A DNA stretch of 6,959 bases from an uncultured Bacteroidota bacterium (GTDB lineage Bacteria > Bacteroidota > Bacteroidia > Chitinophagales > Chitinophagaceae): NCBI GenBank assembly GCA_903825095.1, contig CAIJZF010000284.1:1-6959 (forward strand). The letters are read 5' to 3'. Positions 1-6,259 of this stretch are shown piece by piece; the stretch's first letter is position 1, and each line of letters opens with the position of its first letter. Under the pieces are notes generated by a model, which was given only the letters and a program-made list of their open reading frames with translations, had not been told where the DNA came from and did not search any database. A program made the position numbers and the translations under genes.

Positions 1-266
1 GTAAGTGGCGGTTACCCGGGATCCTATCAAAAAACTTTCCCATTGCTGGAATAGAACTTGCACAGCAATTACCCGACAGCCTTGTATTTCAAGCTGGTAC
101 TGGGTTTCAAGAGAATGCAATCGTTACCAAAGGTGGTCGTGTATTAACGGTTACTAGCAAAGGTACAGACCTACAAGATGCAGTTCAAAAAGCACAAAAA
201 GCACTCTCCCATATTCAGTTTGAAGGCATGTATTTTAGAAAAGATATTGGCTACGAGTTTGCATAA
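1..266 (+). CDS. purD: Phosphoribosylamine--glycine ligase (PurD), C-terminal end, partial, with apparent frameshift
   Basis: PurD (GAR synthetase) joins phosphoribosylamine and glycine using ATP, the second step of cytoplasmic de novo purine synthesis. Only the C-terminal domain is in the window; the gene enters from the left. The family signatures are seen: SGGYPGSY at bases 4-27, then VFQAGTG, VTKGGRVLTVTSKG and, near the end, FRKDIGYEFA before TAA at 264-266. The oddity is that SGGYPGSY reads in frame 1, which hits TAG at 52-54, while everything from about base 42 (IAGIELAQQ) reads in frame 3. One extra A in the A6 run at 29-34 would restore a continuous SYQKNFPIAGIE. This is either a sequencing or assembly indel or a true mutation of the gene; the downstream sequence shows no further decay. 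Identity is confident. The intact or broken state cannot be settled from this window. Confidence 0.85.
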   Translation, partial: KWRLPGILSKNFPIAGIELAQQLPDSLVFQAGTGFQENAIVTKGGRVLTVTSKGTDLQDAVQKAQKALSHIQFEGMYFRKDIGYEFA

Positions 267-308
267 AAATTTGGGTGAAAAAAACTTTGCGAATCATTTG
301 TAAAAAGC

Positions 309-339
309 TTTGTATTGTAAGGATTTTAGATGAATTTTG
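309..339 (+). promoter_or_regulatory. Candidate Bacteroidota-type promoter for the mreBCD-mrdA-rodA operon
   Basis: TTTG at 309-312 and GAATTTTG at 332-339 are separated by 19 bp. The Bacteroidota housekeeping sigma recognises TTTG (-33) and TAnnTTTG (-7) with a spacer of about 19-21 bp; here the -7 box matches five of its six fixed bases (G for the first T). Transcription would begin near base 345 and leave a leader of roughly 30 bases before mreB. It sits in the 110-bp gap after purD, the only gap of this size before the operon. No convincing terminator for purD is visible in the gap, so read-through from purD is also possible. Confidence 0.4.
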
Positions 340-376
340 CTTCATTCAACTTCAACTATTCAAATAACGATCTACA

Positions 377-1402
377 ATGGGATTATTTAATTTTTTTACG
401 CAGGAAATAGCGATGGACTTAGGTACAGCCAACACGCTTATTATTCACAACGATGAAGTAGTAGTGAATGAACCTTCAATTATTGCTTTGAACAGGAATA
501 ATATGAAAGAAGTTTTAGGCGTGGGTAAAAAAGCATTGTTGATGCATGAAAAAACACATGAAAGTATTAAAACAGTTCGTCCCTTAAAAGACGGTGTAAT
601 CGCCGATTTTAACGCTGCTGAATTAATGATTCGCGAGTTGATGAAAATGATTTATCCAAAGAAGCCATTATTTCCTCCAAGTTGGAGAATGGTTATTTGT
701 ATTCCTTCTTCTATTACGGAAGTAGAAAAAAGAGCGGTGCGTGATAGTGCAGAACAAGCAGGTGCTAAAGAAGTATATATGATTCACGAACCTATGGCAG
801 CTGCTTTAGGAATTGGTATTGATGTGGAAGAGCCTGTAGGAAATATGATTATTGATATTGGAGGTGGTACAACAGGTATTACAGTTATCGCACTTGCAGG
901 AATAGTTTGTGATCAAAGTATTCGTATTGCAGGTGATGAGTTTACTGCAGATATTATGGAAGCTTTAAGACGTTATCATAGTTTATTAATTGGTGAGCGT
1001 ACTGCAGAACAAATTAAAATTCATGTGGGTGCTGCTTTAAAGGATTTAGACAACCCTCCAGATGATATGCCAGTGAATGGTCGTGACTTAGTAACAGGTA
1101 TCCCTAAACAAATTATGGTTACTTATCAAGAAGTAGCTGAGGCTTTAGATAAGAGTATTTTTAAAATTGAAGAGGCCATCTTAAAAGCCTTAGAAACAAC
1201 ACCACCTGAGCTTGCATCAGATATATACCGTAGAGGTTTATACTTAACAGGAGGTGGTGCACTACTTCGCGGCTTGGATAAAAGATTAAGTCAAAAAATA
1301 AAATTACCCGTGCATGTAGCAGAGGATCCACTAAAAAGTGTGGTGCGCGGAACAGGTATTGCACTTAAGAATTATCAACGCTTTCCATTTATTATGAGAT
1401 AA
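377..1402 (+). CDS. mreB: Rod shape-determining protein MreB (bacterial actin)
   Basis: MreB is a bacterial actin that forms ATP-dependent antiparallel filaments on the inner face of the cytoplasmic membrane and orients lateral cell-wall synthesis. The 341-aa product has the usual family length. The actin-fold motifs are in order: phosphate 1 (DLGTANT, residues 14-20), a catalytic-type Glu138 in HEPMAAALG, phosphate 2 (DIGGGTTG, 160-167) and the adenosine motif (TGGGALLRG, 291-299). PPELASDI (276-283) and VAEDPL (314-319) are also typical of MreB. The N-terminus MGLFNFF is hydrophobic and fits a short membrane-binding segment. The ATG at 377 places phosphate 1 at the expected distance from the N-terminus; no Shine-Dalgarno precedes it, only an A-rich leader. 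It is the first gene of the rod operon, 6 bp before mreC. The residue after GGGTT is Gly rather than the Glu of E. coli MreB. Confidence 0.97.
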   Translation: MGLFNFFTQEIAMDLGTANTLIIHNDEVVVNEPSIIALNRNNMKEVLGVGKKALLMHEKTHESIKTVRPLKDGVIADFNAAELMIRELMKMIYPKKPLFPPSWRMVICIPSSITEVEKRAVRDSAEQAGAKEVYMIHEPMAAALGIGIDVEEPVGNMIIDIGGGTTGITVIALAGIVCDQSIRIAGDEFTADIMEALRRYHSLLIGERTAEQIKIHVGAALKDLDNPPDDMPVNGRDLVTGIPKQIMVTYQEVAEALDKSIFKIEEAILKALETTPPELASDIYRRGLYLTGGGALLRGLDKRLSQKIKLPVHVAEDPLKSVVRGTGIALKNYQRFPFIMR

Positions 1403-1408
1403 TACCAA

Positions 1409-2263
1409 ATGAAGAATATCATTGGGTTCATACGACAAAATTTTACTTTCTTTAGTTTTCTGATACTTCAGATTCTATCACTCGTCATGTTGTCTTCCAA
1501 TAGTAAATCACATGAAACTTTTTTTGGCGGCTGGAGCAATCAAGTAACCGGAAATATTAATAGGTACTATTCAAGTTGGACTTATTTTTTTAGTTTAAAA
1601 GAAACCAACGAAAAACTGATTGCAGAAAATGCAAGCTTAAGAAATCAATTAGCACAAAACTTTGTAGGCTTCGACACCACTAAAAAATTAGGCACCCTTA
1701 TTTTAAGAAGAGATAGTTTAGAAAAAATTAGAAAATTCTATTACTACCCTGCTAAAGTAGTGGGCAATACTTTTACGCTTCAAAAAAATTATATCGTTAT
1801 TGAAAGAGGAAGCAAACAAGGTATCAAAAAAGACATGGCTGCGATTAGTCCTGACGGGAGTATTGTAGGTGTGGTGGTAGAAGTAAATGAAAACTATAGT
1901 ACTATTATGAGTTTACTACATCGTAATAGTAAAGTAAGTGCCATGTTGAAAAGAGATAAGATTGCAGGTAGTATAGAATGGGATGGAGCCGATCCAAACA
2001 TTTTAGTACTTAAAAATATTTCTAAAAGTGCAGCGCCTAAAGTGGGCGACACGGTTATCACCAGCCCCTACTCTTCGAATTTCCCTGCGCAGTTAATGGT
2101 AGGACGCGTAACCACCGTTATTCAAGACCCTTCAAGCAACTTTTTAACCTTGAATGTAAAGGCCAGCACTAACTTTTTTAATTTAGAATATGTTTATTTA
2201 GTGGAGAATAGAAGAATGGAAGATCAAAATAAAGTAAATATAAAGGAGGCAGGCAATGAATAA
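1409..2263 (+). CDS. mreC: Rod shape-determining protein MreC
   Basis: MreC is a bitopic membrane protein whose periplasmic part forms filaments and contacts PBP2, helping switch the RodA-PBP2 synthase on. The 284-aa product shows a short cytoplasmic N-terminus, one transmembrane helix (about residues 12-29), a coiled-coil stretch (about 62-84, with the heptad-like ETNEKLIAENASLRNQL) and then the beta-rich MreC domain (about 110-266) with the family-typical VIERGSKQGIKKDMAAISPDGSIVG pattern spread over 130-154 and VGDTVITSPYSSNFPAQLMVGRV near 212-234. A short polar tail (267-284) follows. The start at 1409 leaves 6 bp after mreB and gives a sensible N-terminus; no Shine-Dalgarno is present. 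The last codons carry a strong Shine-Dalgarno for mreD and the gene ends 8 bp inside mreD, which points to coupled translation. Confidence 0.93.
   Translation: MKNIIGFIRQNFTFFSFLILQILSLVMLSSNSKSHETFFGGWSNQVTGNINRYYSSWTYFFSLKETNEKLIAENASLRNQLAQNFVGFDTTKKLGTLILRRDSLEKIRKFYYYPAKVVGNTFTLQKNYIVIERGSKQGIKKDMAAISPDGSIVGVVVEVNENYSTIMSLLHRNSKVSAMLKRDKIAGSIEWDGADPNILVLKNISKSAAPKVGDTVITSPYSSNFPAQLMVGRVTTVIQDPSSNFLTLNVKASTNFFNLEYVYLVENRRMEDQNKVNIKEAGNE
2242..2249 (+). promoter_or_regulatory. Strong Shine-Dalgarno sequence for mreD
   Basis: AAAGGAGG lies 6 bases before the mreD ATG at 2256, inside the 3' end of mreC. It is fully complementary to the usual 16S anti-Shine-Dalgarno core. None of the other starts in this window (377, 1409, 2781, 4897, 6260) has such a sequence. 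In mreC the same bases are read as parts of I-K-E-A, using AAG and GAG where this A-rich sequence mostly uses AAA and GAA, which fits selection for the site. It fixes the mreD start at 2256. Confidence 0.75.
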
Positions 2264-2777
2264 TTTACTTAAAAATACTGCTCGTTTTATTTTGTTCTTA
2301 CTAGTTCAAATTATTATTTTAAATGAAGTTCCTCCTATTCATCAATTTATCACTCCTTATATTTATTTTCTATTTTTATTATGGTTGCCTTTTGGAACCA
2401 GTCGCATTAGCACCACCTTTCTTGGATTTATTTTTGGCTATAGTCTTGACTTATTTACCAAAACCCCTGGTTTACATGCAGCTGCCTGCGGACTATTGGG
2501 CTATCTCAGATCTATTATATTGAATTTGCTACTTTCACAAGAAGCCTCAGAAGAGGTGAACAAGGAACCTAGCATTGCTACCATGGGTTGGGGACCTTAT
2601 GCCTTTTATGCTTTTTCATTAACTTTTATTCACCATTTCTATTTAGTATTATTAGAATGGTTACAGTTTGGTAACTTTGGTTACTTCATTGGAAAGGTGT
2701 TCTTCACTAGTATTATTAGTTTATTATTAATTTTTAGTGTGGAACTTATAATGAACAGAAGAAAGCTAAAAAGATAA
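2256..2777 (+). CDS. mreD: Rod shape-determining protein MreD
   Basis: MreD is a small polytopic inner-membrane protein of the elongasome that works with MreC. The 173-aa product has normal family length and is strongly hydrophobic, with about five or six membrane segments (roughly residues 10-22, 33-47, 53-68, 73-93, 114-135 and 145-165). The stretch FGYSLDLFTKTPGLHAAACG (near 60-79) matches the family pattern of a Gly- and Asp-bearing helix followed by a loop and GLHA. A charged loop (SQEASEEVNKEPS, about 94-106) separates two helices and the C-terminus is basic (NRRKLKR), which suggests a cytoplasmic end. MreD is poorly conserved in sequence, so the call rests on topology, this motif and position between mreC and mrdA. 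It overlaps mreC by 8 bp, has a strong Shine-Dalgarno, and ends 3 bp before mrdA. Confidence 0.88.
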   Translation: MNNLLKNTARFILFLLVQIIILNEVPPIHQFITPYIYFLFLLWLPFGTSRISTTFLGFIFGYSLDLFTKTPGLHAAACGLLGYLRSIILNLLLSQEASEEVNKEPSIATMGWGPYAFYAFSLTFIHHFYLVLLEWLQFGNFGYFIGKVFFTSIISLLLIFSVELIMNRRKLKR

Positions 2778-2780
2778 TTC

Positions 2781-4910
2781 ATGTCAATGTACAATTCGAA
2801 TCGCGGGGGTATTATTCAAATTATCATCGGCGTTATCTTTTTTTTAATTATTGCACAACTTATTAGTTTACAAATTTTTTCAAGCAAGTACGTGCTGGCC
2901 GCGAACAACAATGCTATTTTTAGAAAAATTATTTACCCCGATAGAGGTATTATTTACGATCGTAAAAAAAGAGCCCTTCTAGAAAATACCATTAGCTATG
3001 ATTTAGTGGTTATTCCCAATGAAGCCAAAGCAGTAGATACAGCTACCTTGTGCGATATTTTAAAAATAGACAAAGCAGAGTACAGCAAAAGAATGATTGA
3101 AGTGATTATCAAAAATTCACGCGTAAAATCTGGCATATTTGAACCCTTTCTTTCTGCAGAATTATATGCACAATTAACAGAGAACTTATACCGCTTTCCA
3201 GGTTTCTCTTTATCAGAACGTTCTATTCGTTCTTATCCTTACAATACTGCCGCACATGTATTAGGATATGTTGCAGAAGTAGATGTGAATTTTTTACAAA
3301 AGCATGGTGAAGAAGGTTATGAGATGGGTGACTATGCAGGCATGACGGGACTAGAAAAACAATACGAGCCAATCTTAATGGGGCAAAGAGGTGTGAAAAG
3401 ATATTTGAGAGATAATAAAGGAAAGATACAAGGCCCTTTTGAAAAAGGACAATTTGATACCGTAGCCATTGCTGGTAGAAATTTATTTACGAGCATGGAT
3501 GTGGAAGTACAACAACTAGCAGAAAAATTATTACAACATAAAATAGGAAGTGTAGTGGCCTTGAATCCTAAAACAGGAAGCGTGATTGCCATGGCTTCTA
3601 GTCCTGGCTACAATCCTAATTTATTAACGGGTAATCAAAGAAGAAAAACCATTGGACGTTTATTAACCGATACAGCGCGTCCTATTTATAATCGTGCCAT
3701 TAAAGGTCAATACCCACCTGGTTCTACTTTTAAACCCATGGGTGCATTAATTGCATTAGATGAAGGACTCATTACGCCTAGTTTTGGATACAATTGTTTT
3801 GGCTTATATACATCTTGTGGTGATCCCAGAAAATGTGAACACCATAATGCAGGCCATGCTGCTAACTTGCAACTAGCTTTAGCCAATTCTTGTAACTCTT
3901 ATTTTTTACAAGTATTTAGAATGGCTATTGATAATCCTCAATACCATAATGCAAAACTAGGTTACTTAAAATGGAAACAATACGTTAATAGTTTTGGTTT
4001 AGGTAGAAAGTTAGGCATTGATTTACCTAGTGAAAATAGAGCAAGTATACCCGATACCGCTCAATACAATAAAGATTTTGGCGGGGCTAAGTACTGGAAT
4101 AGTTGCTACATGTTAACCCTTGGTATTGGACAAGATAGAATGACAGCTACTCCTTTACAATTAGCGAATGCCATGGCTTTTATAGCTAATAAAGGGTATT
4201 ATTATACGCCGCATTTTATTGATAGCGTAGAGGAAGAAGACGAGGTAGATAAAAAATTATTAGCCAACTTCCGCGTGAAACAACAAGTGACCAAAATACC
4301 TACTGAATATTTTGATATCATTAAAGAAGGTATGCATGGTGTTACCGTTTTTGGAACAGCTGCCTTTATTAAAGTGCCAGGCCATGAATTTTGTGCGAAA
4401 ACAGGAACAGCGCAAAACCCCCACGGAAAAAATCACTCCTTATTTGTTTGTTTTGCCCCTAAAGATAATCCCAAAATTGCAGTAGCTGTGATAGTAGAGA
4501 ATGCAGGCTTTGGTGCCACTTGGGCTGGACCTATAGCAGGACTGGTTATGGAAAAGTATTTGAATGATACTTTAACCAAAGAAAGTAAAACCAAGGTTGA
4601 TTACTTATCCAATGTGGATTTGATGCCAGAAGCTATTAAAGCCTGGTATATTCGAAACAATAAAACAGAAATGCTTAGTCCTATTGAATACAACAATGAT
4701 GAATTAGCAGATATTTGGGATATGGAAATGCTTTCTGAAACAACTCCTATCAAAACTAAATTAGATACTATTATAAAATTAGATACAGCTACTCCACCCG
4801 TTCAACCAAAAGCGCCTGCGCCTAAGAATAAAAAAATGAAGGAAAATGCTTTGAACCCTAAGCTGAAAAAAAAGAAAGTAAATAGTAAAAAGAATAATGT
4901 CAGCATCTAG
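2781..4910 (+). CDS. mrdA: Penicillin-binding protein 2 (MrdA), elongation-specific class B transpeptidase
   Basis: PBP2 crosslinks new peptidoglycan during elongation and activates its partner RodA. The 709-aa product has an N-terminal membrane anchor (about residues 10-32), a pedestal/dimerisation region with the typical YPDRGIIYDR (52-61) and YPYNTAAHVLGYV (152-164) and TGLEKQYE (189-196), then the transpeptidase domain. The catalytic motifs are complete: STFK with nucleophile Ser315 and Lys318, SCN at 370-372, and KTGT at 540-543. Between the first two lies a loop rich in Cys and His (C339, C346, C352, H354, H355, H359) that may bind metal. After about residue 590 comes a tail of over 100 residues, ending in a Pro- then Lys-rich stretch; E. 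coli PBP2 is about 633 aa and lacks such a tail. ATG at 2781 is taken because it follows mreD by 3 bp; Met3 (2787) is an alternative. The last 14 bp overlap rodA. Confidence 0.96.
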   Translation: MSMYNSNRGGIIQIIIGVIFFLIIAQLISLQIFSSKYVLAANNNAIFRKIIYPDRGIIYDRKKRALLENTISYDLVVIPNEAKAVDTATLCDILKIDKAEYSKRMIEVIIKNSRVKSGIFEPFLSAELYAQLTENLYRFPGFSLSERSIRSYPYNTAAHVLGYVAEVDVNFLQKHGEEGYEMGDYAGMTGLEKQYEPILMGQRGVKRYLRDNKGKIQGPFEKGQFDTVAIAGRNLFTSMDVEVQQLAEKLLQHKIGSVVALNPKTGSVIAMASSPGYNPNLLTGNQRRKTIGRLLTDTARPIYNRAIKGQYPPGSTFKPMGALIALDEGLITPSFGYNCFGLYTSCGDPRKCEHHNAGHAANLQLALANSCNSYFLQVFRMAIDNPQYHNAKLGYLKWKQYVNSFGLGRKLGIDLPSENRASIPDTAQYNKDFGGAKYWNSCYMLTLGIGQDRMTATPLQLANAMAFIANKGYYYTPHFIDSVEEEDEVDKKLLANFRVKQQVTKIPTEYFDIIKEGMHGVTVFGTAAFIKVPGHEFCAKTGTAQNPHGKNHSLFVCFAPKDNPKIAVAVIVENAGFGATWAGPIAGLVMEKYLNDTLTKESKTKVDYLSNVDLMPEAIKAWYIRNNKTEMLSPIEYNNDELADIWDMEMLSETTPIKTKLDTIIKLDTATPPVQPKAPAPKNKKMKENALNPKLKKKKVNSKKNNVSI

Positions 4911-6243
4911 TAACAATAATAATTTTTCAAAAGGTACCGACTTAGCAGTCATCCTTGTTTACCTAATCATGGTAGCGATTGGCATTATGTGCGTTTTTAT
5001 GGTGGAGTATAATCCCAATTTAGACTGGAGCAATTCTTTTTTAACAGCTAAAACAAATTATAGTAAGCAAATTTACTTTGCTATTTTCTGTGGATTTGTA
5101 GCCATTTTTATTTTACTTATCGATAGTAAACTATTTACAGCTCTTGCTAATATTTCTTATGTACTGGGTATCTTATTAATGTTAGCCACTTTTGTTTTAG
5201 GTAAAAATATAAACGGATCCAAAAGTTGGATTCCTATTGCAGGTGGTTTTAATTTACAACCAGCAGAATTATGTAAAATTTTTACCGCTTTAATATTAGC
5301 CAAGTTCATCTCCAAACCCGAAACCGATTTTACTAAATTAAAGTCTCATATCATTGCTGGTATTATGATTACCCTTCCAGCAGTATTATCCATCATGCAA
5401 CATGAAATGGGTCTGGCCTTGGTGTATAGCGCCTTTATATTTGCCATGTACCGCGAAGGACTTCCTCCTGTAATACTAGTCATTTTGCTTTCTTTTGCTA
5501 TACTTGTTATTGCAACTTTATTATTAGCGCCTACTACCCTATCTATTATCTTAACTGCCGTAGCTGGGTTATTTATTGCAAATATGATTAAAAGGTTTAA
5601 ACGCAATAAAAATAATATCTTAATTGTACTTGCCATTTGGATGGTCAGTTTTGGCACCGTTCGATTTGCTGTGCCCTATATTTTTAACAATGTTTTTGAG
5701 TGTTATCAAAGTACCCGCATATACTCCATGATTGGTAAAGAGTACGATTGTTCTTTAAATAAAAAATCGGCTAGTGCTAGCACAGAAAGAAAAAGTAAGA
5801 AGCCCGATGATTATAATGTGAAACAAAGTAAAATTGCCATAGGCTCTGGTGGCTTTTGGGGTAGAGGTTTTTTAAAGGGTACACAAACTAGAGGAAGATA
5901 TGTACCCGAACAGCATACCGATTTTATTTTCACCTCCCTTGGTGAAGCTTTTGGCTTTGTAGGCACTTTCAGTTTCTTAGCCCTTTATTTATTTTTCTTA
6001 TTTAGACTTATAAGAATTGCGGAAAGACAAAGAAGTACTTTTTCAAGAGTATACGCATATAGTGTGGTGGGCATTTTCTTTTTTCATATTGCGGTGAACA
6101 TCTGTATGACTGTTGGCTTGTTTCCAGTAGTGGGTATTCCACTGCCTTTAATTAGTTATGGCGGATCCTCCCTACTTACTTTTACAGTGCTTTTATTTAT
6201 TTTATTAAGATTAGACGCAGACAGACAGATGGTGCTTCGTTAA
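4897..6243 (+). CDS. rodA: Peptidoglycan glycosyltransferase RodA (SEDS family)
   Basis: RodA polymerises lipid II into glycan strands in the inner membrane as the partner of PBP2. The 448-aa product is polytopic with roughly ten membrane segments. SEDS signatures are seen in order: NGSKSWIPIAG (106-116), FNLQPAELCKI (118-128), QHEMGLALVY (168-177), KIAIGSGGFWGRGFLKGTQ (312-330), PEQHTDFIF (337-345) with the essential Asp342 (matching Asp262 of E. coli RodA), and PLPLISYGGSS (415-425). It is longer than the 370 aa of E. coli RodA; part of the excess is a polar, Ser/Lys-rich insertion at about 281-307 before the conserved KIAIGSGG. The usual QPDLG-type motif reads QHEMG. The ATG at 4897 lies inside the end of mrdA (14-bp overlap), behind a strongly A-rich stretch and no Shine-Dalgarno. 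FtsW is the main alternative, but the mrdA neighbour and HTDFIF motif support RodA. Confidence 0.95.
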   Translation: MSASSNNNNFSKGTDLAVILVYLIMVAIGIMCVFMVEYNPNLDWSNSFLTAKTNYSKQIYFAIFCGFVAIFILLIDSKLFTALANISYVLGILLMLATFVLGKNINGSKSWIPIAGGFNLQPAELCKIFTALILAKFISKPETDFTKLKSHIIAGIMITLPAVLSIMQHEMGLALVYSAFIFAMYREGLPPVILVILLSFAILVIATLLLAPTTLSIILTAVAGLFIANMIKRFKRNKNNILIVLAIWMVSFGTVRFAVPYIFNNVFECYQSTRIYSMIGKEYDCSLNKKSASASTERKSKKPDDYNVKQSKIAIGSGGFWGRGFLKGTQTRGRYVPEQHTDFIFTSLGEAFGFVGTFSFLALYLFFLFRLIRIAERQRSTFSRVYAYSVVGIFFFHIAVNICMTVGLFPVVGIPLPLISYGGSSLLTFTVLLFILLRLDADRQMVLR

Positions 6244-6247
6244 TGCT

Positions 6248-6255
6248 TATTTTTG
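6248..6255 (+). promoter_or_regulatory. Candidate promoter -7 element for the MBL-fold gene
   Basis: TATTTTTG is an exact match to the Bacteroidota -7 consensus TAnnTTTG and is followed by CA, then the ATG at 6260. It sits in the 16-bp gap after rodA. Transcription from it would begin at or within a few bases of the start codon, giving a leaderless or almost leaderless mRNA. No good TTTG (-33) box is seen at 19-21 bp upstream, where the rodA coding sequence lies, so the promoter may be weak or the match may be chance. Confidence 0.45.
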
Positions 6256-6259
6256 CAGT

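Noticed and set aside
15..25. CCCGGGATCC resembles a cloning-vector polylinker (SmaI/BamHI).
   Set aside because: It encodes part of the conserved PurD GGYPGSY motif, and GGATCC recurs inside other genes here, so vector contamination is not needed to explain it.
330..345. Small inverted repeat ATGAA-ttttgc-TTCAT before mreB, and the tandem TTCAAC copies after it.
   Set aside because: The stem is only 5 bp, A/T-rich and without a T tract, so it is not a terminator; no regulator can be tied to it.
1248..1260. GGAGGTGG in mreB that looks like an internal Shine-Dalgarno.
   Set aside because: It encodes the invariant TGGGA motif and no plausible start codon or separate gene follows.
2323..2523. 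A 66-codon + strand frame inside mreD.
   Set aside because: It is an alternative frame of a hydrophobic membrane gene, which often looks membrane-like by chance, and it lacks initiation signals.
3332..3592. Open frames on the reverse strand inside mrdA, and likewise inside mreB and rodA.
   Set aside because: They lie opposite strongly conserved coding sequence and show no domain, start context or family resemblance.
4868..4874. A_AAA_AAG slippery heptamer in the correct frame near the end of mrdA.
   Set aside because: A -1 shift would stop at TAG 4883-4885 and only shorten the tail; a +1 shift into the rodA frame is blocked upstream by TAA at 4879-4881. No stimulatory hairpin is seen.
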